NCBI RefSeq assembly: GCF_001984195.1
Contig: NZ_MTQN01000010.1
Coordinates: 992,001 to 1,056,000, forward strand
Source: Kribbella sp. ALI-6-A
Lineage (GTDB): Bacteria; Actinomycetota; Actinomycetes; Propionibacteriales; Kribbellaceae
Length of the DNA stretch: 64,000 nt
Direction of reading: 5' to 3'
Numbering within the stretch: the stretch's first letter is position 1; each line of letters opens with the position of its first letter. Shown piece by piece: positions 44,888 to 53,237 of the stretch. The translations under genes and the position numbers were made by a program. A model generated the notes under the pieces. The model saw only the letters and a list, made by a program, of their open reading frames with translations. It ran no database searches and was not told where the DNA came from.

Positions 44888-44901
44888 TGGTAACGTTTCC
44901 A
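44888..44901. promoter_or_regulatory. LacI-family operator 1
   Basis: TGGTAACGTTTCCA, a near-perfect 14-bp palindrome with the central CG typical of LacI-family sites. It lies between the divergent sugar permease and lacI-like genes. Confidence 0.75.
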
Positions 44902-44951
44902 AGGCTTACTGTCGGGTGACGATGCCGTGTCGTGAGAGGGAAGTCAACCCC

Positions 44952-45974
44952 GTGTCCGAAACGTTTCCACGCAAAGCCGACGCCAAGCCGCCGACGATGA
45001 TCGACGTTGCCCAGCGGGCCGGTGTCGGCCTGGGCACCGTCTCCCGGGTGGTGAACGGCGGGGCCGGAGTGCGCGAGGAGACCGCCGACCGGGTCCGGGC
45101 CGCGATCGACGAACTGGGTTTCCAGCGCAACGAGGTGGCCCGGGCGCTGCGGCCGGGCAAGAAGTCGTCGAGCCTCGCGCTGGTGCTGGGCGACCTGACC
45201 AACCCGTTTTTCGCCACGATCGCGAAAGCCTCGCTGGAGGTGGCCGGGCAGTCCGGGTTCGCGGTCGTGCTGGGCAGCGTGGACGAGGACCCGGAGGGGG
45301 AGAAGCGGGCGATCCAGGAGCTGATCGGGCGCCAGGTCGCCGGGCTGATGATCGTGCCGGACCAGAGCGACCACTCGTTCCTGACCGCGGCCGGCGTGCC
45401 GGTGGTCTTCGTCGACCGACCCGCGCACGGCATCGACGCCGACATCGTGATGGTCGACAACGAGGGCGGCGCCAAGCTCGCCGTCGATCACCTGCTCGGC
45501 CAGGGGCACCGGCGGATCGCGATCCTGCTGGCGCCGTCGTACTACACGACCGGACGACGATTGCGGGGTTATCGCCGGGCGCACCGCGAGGCCGGCGTAC
45601 CGGTGGACGAGTCACTGGTCGTCCAGCTCCCTGAAGGCACCGCCGAAGCGGCCGAGAAGGCGACTCGCGAGCTGATGGACCGGGCCGATCCGCCCACCGC
45701 CCTGTTCGCCTCCACCAACTTCGTCACCGAAGGCGTCCTGCGCGGACTCGGCGACTCCACGCAGCCCGCGGTCGTCGGCTTCGACGACTTCCGGATGGCC
45801 GACATGCTGCCCACCCCCGTCACCGTCGTCGCCTCCGACATCGGCGAGCTGGGCCGCACCGCCGCCCGCCTTCTGCTCGCCCGCGCCGCCGGCACCGAAA
45901 CCCGCCCGCCGCAACGCATCGTGCTGCCCTCCGTCCTGATCCAACGAGGCTCGGGCGAGCGACCGCCGGCCTGA
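44952..45974 (+). CDS. LacI-family transcriptional regulator
   Basis: 340 residues from a GTG at 44952. The LacI helix-turn-helix is clear: TMIDVAQRAGVGLGTVSRVVNGGAGVREETADRVRAAIDELGF, with hinge helix NEVARALRPGKKSS. The ligand domain has FVDRPAHGIDADIVMVDNEGGAKLAVDHLL. It should repress the divergent sugar ABC operon until its sugar is present. A second operator lies in its own first codons, so it may also limit itself. Confidence 0.88.
   Translation: MSETFPRKADAKPPTMIDVAQRAGVGLGTVSRVVNGGAGVREETADRVRAAIDELGFQRNEVARALRPGKKSSSLALVLGDLTNPFFATIAKASLEVAGQSGFAVVLGSVDEDPEGEKRAIQELIGRQVAGLMIVPDQSDHSFLTAAGVPVVFVDRPAHGIDADIVMVDNEGGAKLAVDHLLGQGHRRIAILLAPSYYTTGRRLRGYRRAHREAGVPVDESLVVQLPEGTAEAAEKATRELMDRADPPTALFASTNFVTEGVLRGLGDSTQPAVVGFDDFRMADMLPTPVTVVASDIGELGRTAARLLLARAAGTETRPPQRIVLPSVLIQRGSGERPPA
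44958..44967. promoter_or_regulatory. LacI-family operator 2, inside the lacI start
   Basis: GAAACGTTTC is a perfect palindrome sharing the AACGTTTCC core of operator 1, with centres 68 bp apart. It covers codons 3-6 of the lacI-like gene. Confidence 0.6.
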
Positions 45975-45984
45975 CGGGCGGACG

Positions 45985-46062
45985 TGCAGCACTCACCAAC
46001 TCGCTTCGGAACGGCGTGTCGCTCAGGACACGCCGTCGCCGTCGGGGTTGGTGAGTGGTGCA
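45985..46062. repeat. Nested inverted repeat between convergent genes
   Basis: An outer stem (TGCAGCACTCACCAAC, 45985-46000; complement at 46047-46062 with one mismatch) encloses an inner, perfect 10-bp stem with loop GCTCAG at 46011-46036. It separates the lacI-like and SH3/CHAP genes. It may be a terminator for both, or a relation of the repeats at 52717 and 61406. Confidence 0.6.
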
Positions 46063-46111
46063 GGTTCAGCGCCCGGTCGGAGGGGCGGGTGCGACCGGGC
46101 GCCCGAGGGGA

Positions 46112-46807
46112 TCAGAAGTTCGGCCAGGCCCAGCCGAGGTAGTTGGAGAAGTACGGCAGCTTGGCCAGCCCGATCTTGCCGCCGACGCTGGTGGCCCAGA
46201 AGTACCCGTCGCCGCGGGCGACGCCGACGTGGCCGTAGGGGGCGGCGAGGTCCCAGAAGACCAGAGCGCCCTTGGGTGGGTTGAGGTCGCCGCGATGGGC
46301 GACGCCGCGGGCGACGGCGTCGTTCCAGTCGGCCTTGGCGGAGGGCCAGATGCCGGTCTTGCCGTAGGAGTTCTCGGCCGCCATCTCGCAGTACCCCTGG
46401 TACGCGGTAGAGCCGTTGCGGGCGGCGTACCAGGCGATCGCCTTGTCGGCGCGCGGGTTGGTCGTGCAGAGCGGGGCGACCAGGCCGGTGCTGCCGGTGT
46501 TCACGTAGGCGTCGGAGATGAAGCCCTTGCCGGGGATGTGGTCCCAGATCAGGCTGCGGCCGTACTTGCCGGTGACGGGCTCGCCGTAGAGCTGGCAGTC
46601 GATCTGGACCGTGCCGTTGGGCTGGGTGCCGACCGCGCCGAAGCTGGTGGCGTTGCCGGACCGGATCGTGACGCCGGCCCCGCTGTCGGTGACGACGGTG
46701 CCGGTCGCCGCGTGGGCGGGCAGGGGGCCGGCACCGAGCAACGCGGCCCCGCCGAGCAGGGTGATCGCGGTGAGCCGGGCGGTGATGCGTAGGAGGGCGG
46801 TACGCAT
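46112..46807 (-). CDS. Secreted SH3-like / CHAP-like cell wall protein
   Basis: 231 residues from the ATG at 46807, which has AAGGAG before it; a longer frame starts at 46852. Sec signal (LLGGAALLGAG...AHA). Residues about 35-105 look like a bacterial SH3 domain (GVTIRSGNATSFGAVG), and the rest like a CHAP/NlpC-type domain: YCEMAAENSYG with a possible nucleophile Cys, and YGHVGVARGDG with the His. Likely a secreted peptidoglycan amidase or endopeptidase. Divergent from an HTH protein with an NBR1-type domain. Confidence 0.7.
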   Translation of the reverse strand: MRTALLRITARLTAITLLGGAALLGAGPLPAHAATGTVVTDSGAGVTIRSGNATSFGAVGTQPNGTVQIDCQLYGEPVTGKYGRSLIWDHIPGKGFISDAYVNTGSTGLVAPLCTTNPRADKAIAWYAARNGSTAYQGYCEMAAENSYGKTGIWPSAKADWNDAVARGVAHRGDLNPPKGALVFWDLAAPYGHVGVARGDGYFWATSVGGKIGLAKLPYFSNYLGWAWPNF

Positions 46808-46907
46808 GGTTGCTCCTTTTCGTTGCGGAGTGGCGCACTGGTACTGACTCACAGAGAATCAGAGCGTTACGGTGTTGTCGCAGTGGGCAACGATCGGAGA
46901 GTGCACG

Positions 46908-47591
46908 GTGAGGCCAGCCCAGGTTCGCTCGCTGATCGGCAGCCGGATGCGCGAGCTGCGCGAGGCGGCCGGGATACCGCTGACCCGCGCGGCCAGCCTG
47001 TCCGGCTGGGACAAGGGCCATCTGTCCCGGGTCGAGCGCGGTCACACCAGACCCAGCCGGGAACTCATCGAGTGGTACGACGAGTCCTTCGGCGCCGGCC
47101 GAGCGCTGGTCAACCAGCTGGTCGAGCTGGACGCCGCCGTCCGGGCCGGCAAGGACGTCTCGCAGCGGGATTTGCGCCGCCAGGTCCAGCCGATGCTGCT
47201 CGGCGGATCGGTTCCGGTCGACCACCATCCCGACGACCGTGCCGAGTTGGTTGGCGAGAGCGTCCCGGACGGCACCCGGATCGCCAGGGACCAGCAGTTC
47301 GAGAAGACCTGGGAGCTGCGCAACAGCGGTGAACGCCCGTGGCACGATCGCTGGCTGACCCGCCAGGGCGCCGCCGCGACGCCGGGCTGGATGCGTTCGC
47401 CTCGATCCGCGCGCATCCCGGACGCCGTACCGGGGCAGGTGGTGACGGTCCGGATGACCCTGCAGGCCCCGTCGCAGGTCGGCGCTTCCACGGCGTACTT
47501 CAAGGTCACCGACGACGCGGGCCGCCTGTACTACCCGGGCCTCGAGTCGCCGCCGATCTACTGCACGATCTTCACCGTTCACGAGTTGTGA
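46908..47591 (+). CDS. XRE-type HTH protein with C-terminal NBR1-like Ig domain
   Basis: 227 residues from the GTG at 46908. Residues 7-60 form an XRE helix-turn-helix (MRELREAAGIPLTRAASLSGWDKGHLSRVERGH). From about 115 a beta-sandwich follows: GESVPDGTRIARDQQFEKTWELRNSGERPW, then IPDAVPGQVVTVRMTLQAP and YFKVTDDAGRLYYPG, which matches the Ig-like domain of NBR1. This fusion is known from actinomycetes; its biochemical role is not. The gene faces a secreted wall enzyme and could regulate it. Confidence 0.78.
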   Translation: MRPAQVRSLIGSRMRELREAAGIPLTRAASLSGWDKGHLSRVERGHTRPSRELIEWYDESFGAGRALVNQLVELDAAVRAGKDVSQRDLRRQVQPMLLGGSVPVDHHPDDRAELVGESVPDGTRIARDQQFEKTWELRNSGERPWHDRWLTRQGAAATPGWMRSPRSARIPDAVPGQVVTVRMTLQAPSQVGASTAYFKVTDDAGRLYYPGLESPPIYCTIFTVHEL

Positions 47592-47694
47592 GGCGCGGGT
47601 TTGCCCTTGAGTGAGCGCCTGCACCTGGTGTGGAGGCGGCAGGGGACTTAGGTTGCCCTCAATCCTGTCCGCCTGGAAACACGGGAGCCTGAGC

Positions 47695-49560
47695 GTGAGC
47701 AAACCCCGGAAGATCGCGGTGGCTGCACTGACAGCCGCGGCGCTGGTCGTACCGCTGCTGACCGCCACCACCGCGACAGCGGCGGCGCCGAAGCCGACGG
47801 ACCCGCCGACGCCGTCCATCCCGCAGAAGTACCTCGACCAGCCGATCCAGTGGTCGGTCTGTTCGTTCGATGCCCAGATCAAGCGGCTGTACCCGCAGGC
47901 GCCGACCACCAACTGCGCCAAGGTCAAGGTGCCGATGGACTGGGCCAACCCCGACGCGCACCCCGACATCGAGGTCGCGATCTCGTACAGCAAGGCGACC
48001 GGTACGTCGAAGGGCCTGATGGCCTCGAACCCCGGCGGTCCGGGCGGCGCCGGCCTGAACCTGTCCGCGGCGCTGGCCACCGAGAAGCCGCAGCTGTTCA
48101 GCGACTTCGACCTGGTCGGCTTCGACCCGCGCGGCTTCGGCCAGTCCACGCCGCTGCAGTGCATCACCACCGCCGAGGCGCTGAACGCCCTGCCGGTCAC
48201 CCCGGACTACAAGGAGCGCACGAAGCTCACCCACCAGGTCGAGGTGGCCGAGGCGAAGCTGCAGGCCGACGCCTGCGCGGCCACGGAGTACGGGCAGTTC
48301 GTCAGCAGCCAGCAGACCGTGTACGACATGGAGTTCATCCGGGCGCTGCTCAAGGCCCGCCAGCTGAACTTCATCGGCTATAGCTACGGCACCTGGCTCG
48401 GTGGCTGGTACGCCGACACCTACCCGTCGAAGGTCGGCCGGTTCGTGCTCGACTCGAACATGGACTGGACCCACACCCAGTGGCAGAACGTGAACTTCGA
48501 CCCGTTCTCCGGCCAGCGCCGCCGCGACACCCAGCTGTTCCCGTGGATCGCCCGGCACGCCGACCAGATCAGCGGACTCGGCAAGACGCCGGCGCAGGTG
48601 CTGGCGAAGTACAACGGGATCCGCGCGTCGCTCGTCACGCTGGTCAAGGCCGGCGAGAGCTCGGTCCGCGGTGACGGCCTGGACGGCAACATCTACAGCG
48701 CGATCTACGGCAACGTCCGGTTCATCCGCGCCACGATGGACATCCTGGTGCACGACGAGTACGTCAAGGACCCGTCGGACTCCGGCGAGATCGAGGTCCA
48801 GCACGTCGACCGCGCGTGGGCCCGGCTGTCGCCGGAGCTGCAGGCGTTCGACACCCTCGCCGCGATCAGGGCCCGGTACGGCGTGACCGCCGCGGCCGCG
48901 GCGACGCTGGCGGCGGCCCAGGTCGACACCGCCAAGTCGGTGCTCGCCGACGCCCGGGAGACCGCGGCCAAGGCGACGTCGGGTGACCAGCCGGTGAACC
49001 TCGGCGCGATCGGCACCACGGTGCGCTGCAACGACACCGCCTGGAACTCCGACCCGAACTTCTACCTGCGCGAAGCCGACCGGATGGCCAGGAAGTACAG
49101 CTTCTTCGGCTACATGAACGGCGTCCCGATGTGCGCGTTCTGGAAGTACGCCCCGCAGGACCGCAACCTGGACCTGAAGGGGTCGCCGCGGATGCTGATG
49201 GTCCAGGGCGAGCTCGACCCGGCCACGGCGTACGAGGGTGCGTTGCGCACGCACAACGACACCAAGCAGTTCACCCGGTTCGTCGCGATCGACGACGAGG
49301 GCCAGCACGGCCAGTACGTCGGTTCGGCGTCGTCGTGCGCCGAGGCGATCGGTGACAAGTTCGTGTTCGGCGGCGAGCTGCCGGGCAAGGATCAGGTCTG
49401 CGGCACCAGCCCGCTGCCGGCCGAGCTGTCGGTCTACCCGGTCGACGGTCCGGTCGACGGCAACGCGGTGCGGCTGCCGAAGTCGAAGGCGAACTCCGGC
49501 AAGACGAGCCCGATGCTGCAGCAGGTGCTCGACACGGTGGCGGCCGGCGCGCTGCGCTAG
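47695..49560 (+). CDS. Secreted alpha/beta-hydrolase peptidase S33 (tripeptidyl aminopeptidase type)
   Basis: 621 residues from the GTG at 47695; the in-frame upstream segment is not a signal peptide. Sec signal with AxA near residue 30. The nucleophile elbow is GYSYGTW; PGGPGGAG is the oxyanion loop; DLVGFDPRGFGQST precedes the cap. The C-terminal third has the TAP-like segment LMVQGELDPATAYEGA with the acidic residue and GQHGQYVGS with His. It would cleave N-terminal tripeptides or esters outside the cell. A strong terminator follows. Confidence 0.87.
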   Translation: MSKPRKIAVAALTAAALVVPLLTATTATAAAPKPTDPPTPSIPQKYLDQPIQWSVCSFDAQIKRLYPQAPTTNCAKVKVPMDWANPDAHPDIEVAISYSKATGTSKGLMASNPGGPGGAGLNLSAALATEKPQLFSDFDLVGFDPRGFGQSTPLQCITTAEALNALPVTPDYKERTKLTHQVEVAEAKLQADACAATEYGQFVSSQQTVYDMEFIRALLKARQLNFIGYSYGTWLGGWYADTYPSKVGRFVLDSNMDWTHTQWQNVNFDPFSGQRRRDTQLFPWIARHADQISGLGKTPAQVLAKYNGIRASLVTLVKAGESSVRGDGLDGNIYSAIYGNVRFIRATMDILVHDEYVKDPSDSGEIEVQHVDRAWARLSPELQAFDTLAAIRARYGVTAAAAATLAAAQVDTAKSVLADARETAAKATSGDQPVNLGAIGTTVRCNDTAWNSDPNFYLREADRMARKYSFFGYMNGVPMCAFWKYAPQDRNLDLKGSPRMLMVQGELDPATAYEGALRTHNDTKQFTRFVAIDDEGQHGQYVGSASSCAEAIGDKFVFGGELPGKDQVCGTSPLPAELSVYPVDGPVDGNAVRLPKSKANSGKTSPMLQQVLDTVAAGALR

Positions 49561-49577
49561 TCGTCGTCAGCGGTAGA

Positions 49578-49612
49578 ACCGAGGCCCCGGTGGATTCCAC
49601 CGGGGCCTCGGT
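49578..49612. terminator. Bidirectional terminator between the S33 peptidase and GbsR-type genes
   Basis: A 17-bp stem (ACCGAGGCCCCGGTGGA and its complement, apical bases opening to a small loop) between converging genes. Confidence 0.85.
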
Positions 49613-49617
49613 CGTGT

Positions 49618-50115
49618 TCAGTGCGAAGCGTCGTAGTCCGCGTCCATCCGCGCCTTGTACTTGACCCAGCGCTCGCTCAGCCCTTCGACCTCCTCCTGGA
49701 TGAACGCCAGGAAGCCGAGCGTCGAGCTGACCCTTCGGTGCGCCTCGCTGCCCGGCTCGAGCTCGTTGATCAACAGGCCGAGCACGTCCTCCCAGCGCGG
49801 CAGGAACCGGTCCTGGCGCATCATCGATTCGTACCAGAAGTTGTCCTGGACGACGTACACGTCGCGCCGGCTGCCGGGCTCGCGTTCCCGGGTGGCCAGC
49901 CGCATCTGCAGCAGGTAGCGAACCGCGCCGGACACCGCCGCGGGACTGGCCTGCAACTGCTCGCACAGCTCGGCGGAGGTCAGCCGTCCCTTCTCGCTGG
50001 CCAGGATGGCGGCGAAGGCCCGGGCCGACATCCGCGGCCAGCCGGTCTCGGCCAGCAGGTTGCCGAAGCCCTCGGCGTACCGCTGGACCGCCTCGTCGTC
50101 TCGTTGTGCGCTCAC
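49618..50115 (-). CDS. GbsR/MarR-family transcriptional regulator
   Basis: 165 residues from a GTG at 50115 with a GGGGAG site; a longer frame would cover the intergenic region. GbsR pattern: GWPRMSARAFAAILASEKGRLTSAELCEQLQASPAAVSGAVRYLLQMRLATREREPGSRRD is the winged helix. It probably represses the divergent ABC exporter, through the AT-rich repeat at 50176-50193. Confidence 0.85.
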   Translation of the reverse strand: MSAQRDDEAVQRYAEGFGNLLAETGWPRMSARAFAAILASEKGRLTSAELCEQLQASPAAVSGAVRYLLQMRLATREREPGSRRDVYVVQDNFWYESMMRQDRFLPRWEDVLGLLINELEPGSEAHRRVSSTLGFLAFIQEEVEGLSERWVKYKARMDADYDASH

Positions 50116-50175
50116 CGGCCCATCATCTCCCCTCGGTGCGCCGGAAACCTGCGATGTGAGAGACACGTTAGAAAG

Positions 50176-50193
50176 ATTCACAAAATTCTGAAT
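50176..50193. promoter_or_regulatory. AT-rich inverted repeat, GbsR-type operator
   Basis: ATTCA, 8 nt, TGAAT, in the only AT-rich stretch between the GbsR-type gene and the ABC exporter; adjoins the TAGCTT at 50200-50205. Confidence 0.5.
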
Positions 50194-50199
50194 GAAGTG

Positions 50200-50205
50200 T
50201 AGCTT
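50200..50205 (+). promoter_or_regulatory. -10 hexamer, leaderless start of the ABC exporter operon
   Basis: TAGCTT with 7 nt to the ATG at 50213. Confidence 0.5.
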
Positions 50206-50212
50206 CTGAAAC

Positions 50213-51127
50213 ATGACATCAGCCATCGTGGTCTCCGGACTGCACAAGTCCTACGGCGTGACGCACGCCCTCGACGGTCTCGACCTGGAGGTCGCGACCG
50301 GAGAGGTGCACGGCTTCCTCGGCCCGAACGGAGCCGGGAAGTCCACCACCATCCGGGTCCTGCTCGGCCTGCTCCGCGGTGACTCCGGCGACGTTTCGCT
50401 GCTCGGTGGCGATCCCTGGCACGACGCGGCCCAGCTGCACCGGCGACTCGCCTACGTCCCGGGCGACGTCAACCTGTGGCCGAACCTGACCGGCGGCGAG
50501 GTGATCGACCTGCTCGGCCGGCTGCGTGGCGGGCTCGACCCGAAGAAGCGCGACGAGCTGTTGCGCCGCTTCGACCTGGACCCGACCAAGAAGGGCCGGA
50601 CCTACTCCAAGGGCAACCGGCAGAAGGTCGCGCTGGTCGCCGCGCTGGCCTCCGACGTCGAGCTGCTGATCCTGGACGAGCCGACTTCCGGCCTGGACCC
50701 GCTGATGGAGGAGGTGTTCCGCCAGTGCATCGAGGAGGAGCGCCACCGGGACCGGACCGTGCTGCTGTCCAGCCACATCCTGTCCGAGGTCGAGGCACTC
50801 TGCGACCGGATCAGCATCATCCGCAAGGGCAAGGTGGTCGAGACGGGCACCCTGGCCGATCTGCGGCACCTGACCCGCACATCGGTCCAGGCCGAGCTGG
50901 CCTCGTCGCCGAACGGGCTCGCGAAGCTGCCCGGCGTACACGGTCTCGAGGTCGAGGGCCACCGGGTCCGCTGCGAGGTCGACACCGCGCAGCTGGACGG
51001 CCTGATGAAGCAGCTCGCCGCGAGCGGCATCAAGAACCTGGTCGCGCAGCCGCCGACGCTGGAGGAGCTGTTCCTGCGGCACTACGAGGACGACACCGCC
51101 GAGCCCGCTCTGGTGGACGCGCGATGA
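50213..51127 (+). CDS. ABC exporter ATP-binding protein
   Basis: 304 residues. Walker [11 protein letters not shown]-loop near [17 protein letters not shown], signature [11 protein letters not shown] (SKGN in place of the canonical LSGGQ), Walker [16 protein letters not shown], switch SSHIL. C-terminal regulatory tail of about 90 residues. CcmA/DrrA-like ATPase for drug or lipid export. Its stop overlaps the permease ATG (ATGA). Confidence 0.9.
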   Translation: MTSAIVVSGLHKSYGVTHALDGLDLEVATGEVHGFLGPNGAGKSTTIRVLLGLLRGDSGDVSLLGGDPWHDAAQLHRRLAYVPGDVNLWPNLTGGEVIDLLGRLRGGLDPKKRDELLRRFDLDPTKKGRTYSKGNRQKVALVAALASDVELLILDEPTSGLDPLMEEVFRQCIEEERHRDRTVLLSSHILSEVEALCDRISIIRKGKVVETGTLADLRHLTRTSVQAELASSPNGLAKLPGVHGLEVEGHRVRCEVDTAQLDGLMKQLAASGIKNLVAQPPTLEELFLRHYEDDTAEPALVDAR

Positions 51128-52716
51128 ACGACTTCGTCGGTACGTCGACCCTGGTCCGGCTGGCGCTGCGCCGCGACCGGGTGCTGATTCCGTTGTGGGT
51201 CGTGGTGTTCGTGCTGATGGCTGCCGGCTCGGCGCAGGCGTCGATCGACCTCTACCCGGACGAGAAGTCGCGGATCGAAGCGGCGACGACCACGAACTCC
51301 TCGCCCGCGCTGGTGTCCTTGTACGGCCGGATCTTCGATCCCTCGTCGCTCGGCGAGCTGTCGCTGTTCAAGCTGACCGCGTTCGGTGCGTTGCTGGTCG
51401 CGCTGCTGGCGTCGATGCTGGTCGTCCGCCACACCCGCGCCGAGGAGGAGTCCGGCCGGCTCGAACTGCTCAGCGCCGGAGTCCTCGGCCGGTACGCCGC
51501 TCTGACGGCCGGACTGCTCGTCTCGGGCCTGACCGTCGTACTGATCGGGCTGCTGACCGCCGTGAGCCTGATCGGCGTCGGACTCCCGGTGGCCGGATCG
51601 TTCGCCTTCGGACTGGTCTGGACCTCGGCCGGTCTTGCCTTCGCCGGCGTCGGCGGGCTGACCGCCCAGCTGACCGAGGGCGCGCGGGCCGCGAACGGCC
51701 TGACCGCCATCGTGCTCGGTGTCTCCTACGTGCTCCGCGCGATCGGCGACTCCTCGGACGGTACGGCCTGGGTGTCTTGGCTGTCGCCGATCGGCTGGTC
51801 CCAGCAGATCCGCGCGTACGCCGGTGACCGGGTCGTCGTGGCCCTCGCGCCGCTGGCGTTGCTCGTGGTGCTGGTCGCGGCGGCGTACGCGTTGCTGCGG
51901 CGCCGGGACATCGGTGCCGGTCTGGTCCGCCCGCGACCGGGTCCCGCGACGGCCGCCGCCTCGCTGCGGTCGCCGCTCGCCCTGGCCTGGCGGCTGCACC
52001 GGGGCTCCCTGTACGGCTGGGGTTTCGCGTTCCTGCTGCTCGGACTGGTGGTCGGCAACATCGCCAGCAACGTGGACGGCTTCGCGGGATCGGAGAGCGC
52101 CAAGGAGTTGATCCAGAAGCTCGGCGGCGTCGACGGCATCACCGACGCGTTCCTGTCCACGGAGATGGGCGTGCTCGGCCTGCTCGCCTCGGCCTTCGGC
52201 ATTCAGGCCGCGCTCCGGCTGCGCTCCGAGGAGACCGCGCTTCGCGCCGAGCCGCTGCTCGCCACTGGCGTCACCCGCAGCCGCTGGCTGTCCAGCCACG
52301 TGCTGATGGCTCTGCTCGGCACCACTCTGCTGATTGTGGTCGGCGGCCTCGGGGCCGGCATCTCCAGTGGCGCGGAACTCGGCAACACGGGCCGCCAGGT
52401 CCCGCGCCTGCTGGCCGCCGCAGCCGTCCAACTCCCGGCCATCTGGCTGGTCACCGCGCTTGTCGTGCTGCTGTTCGGTGTGGCGCCGAAGCTGGTCACC
52501 GCCGGGTGGTTCCTGTTCGGTGCCTTCCTGCTGATCGGCCAGTTCGGCTCGATCTTCGACCTGCCGCAGTCGGTGATGAACCTCAGCCCCTACGGTCACA
52601 CGCCCCGCCTCCCCGGCGGCGACTTCAGCGCCACGCCTGTCGTCTGGCTGACCGTCATCGCCGCCGCCCTGATCGTCGCCGGCTACACCACGTTCCGCCG
52701 CCGCGACATCGGCTGA
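51124..52716 (+). CDS. ABC exporter permease (polyketide-antibiotic-exporter type)
   Basis: 530 residues with about 12 hydrophobic segments in two halves, the usual size for the actinobacterial 'exporter of polyketide antibiotics' permeases. Repeats such as [20 protein letters not shown] and [25 protein letters not shown] mark the two halves. Partner of the preceding ATPase. The substrate is not indicated; no biosynthetic cluster is adjacent. Confidence 0.87.
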   Translation: MNDFVGTSTLVRLALRRDRVLIPLWVVVFVLMAAGSAQASIDLYPDEKSRIEAATTTNSSPALVSLYGRIFDPSSLGELSLFKLTAFGALLVALLASMLVVRHTRAEEESGRLELLSAGVLGRYAALTAGLLVSGLTVVLIGLLTAVSLIGVGLPVAGSFAFGLVWTSAGLAFAGVGGLTAQLTEGARAANGLTAIVLGVSYVLRAIGDSSDGTAWVSWLSPIGWSQQIRAYAGDRVVVALAPLALLVVLVAAAYALLRRRDIGAGLVRPRPGPATAAASLRSPLALAWRLHRGSLYGWGFAFLLLGLVVGNIASNVDGFAGSESAKELIQKLGGVDGITDAFLSTEMGVLGLLASAFGIQAALRLRSEETALRAEPLLATGVTRSRWLSSHVLMALLGTTLLIVVGGLGAGISSGAELGNTGRQVPRLLAAAAVQLPAIWLVTALVVLLFGVAPKLVTAGWFLFGAFLLIGQFGSIFDLPQSVMNLSPYGHTPRLPGGDFSATPVVWLTVIAAALIVAGYTTFRRRDIG

Positions 52717-52818
52717 CCGACGCCCACCACCGATCAACCTCGCCCGCGGGGGCCGCTGCGCGGCGGTTCGCGCGGGCGCCCGGCGAGTCACCGCCCGTTG
52801 ATCGGTGGTGGAGGTCGG
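52717..52818. repeat. Dispersed inverted-repeat element, copy A
   Basis: A 22-bp arm (52717-52738, begins CCGACGCCCACCACC) faces its complement at 52797-52818 with two mismatches, around a 58-bp core that itself contains nested GC-rich repeats (CTCGCC...GGCGAG). The left arm matches the one at 61406 in 21 of 22 positions. Confidence 0.75.
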
Positions 52819-52823
52819 CTGTC

Positions 52824-52829
52824 TACGAT
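52824..52829 (+). promoter_or_regulatory. -10 hexamer, leaderless start of the PPOX gene
   Basis: TACGAT with 6 nt to the GTG at 52836. Confidence 0.5.
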
Positions 52830-52835
52830 CAGGGG

Positions 52836-53237
52836 GTGCCGGAACCTTTGCAGCAGAAGTCGCCCGAGTTCGTCGAGTTCTGGACCGAGCGGCATCTGTG
52901 TGTGTTGAGCACCGTGCGCAAGGACGGGACGGTGCACGCGGTGCCGGTCGGCGTGACCGTGGACTTCGAGGCCGGGATCGCTCGGGTGATCTGCAGCGGG
53001 GGATCGCACAAGGCTCGGTTGATCCGGGCGGCCGGGGCCGACGGCGCGGCGGTCGCGGTGTCTCAGGTGGACGGCCGGCGCTGGTCGACGCTGGAAGGCC
53101 GCGCGGTGGTGAGCGACGACCCCGCCAAGGTCGCCGACGCCGAACGCCGGTACGCCGCGCGCTACAAGCAGCCCCGGGTGAACCCCGAGCGCGTGGTCGT
53201 CGAGATCACCGTGACCAAGGTGCTCGGGAATGCGTGA
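52836..53237 (+). CDS. PPOX-class F420-dependent oxidoreductase
   Basis: 133 residues from the GTG at 52836. Split-barrel pattern FWTERHLCVLSTVRKDGTVHAVPVGVTVD, SHKARLIRAAGADGAAVAVSQVDGRRWSTLEGRAVV, typical of actinobacterial F420-binding members. The 3' end overlaps the cobL start by 8 bp, so it is translated with the cobalamin genes; the link is unexplained. Confidence 0.82.
   Translation: MPEPLQQKSPEFVEFWTERHLCVLSTVRKDGTVHAVPVGVTVDFEAGIARVICSGGSHKARLIRAAGADGAAVAVSQVDGRRWSTLEGRAVVSDDPAKVADAERRYAARYKQPRVNPERVVVEITVTKVLGNA

Noticed and set aside
50213..52716. Antibiotic biosynthetic cluster suggested by the polyketide-exporter name
   Set aside because: No synthase, tailoring or resistance genes are near; the name reflects the permease family only.
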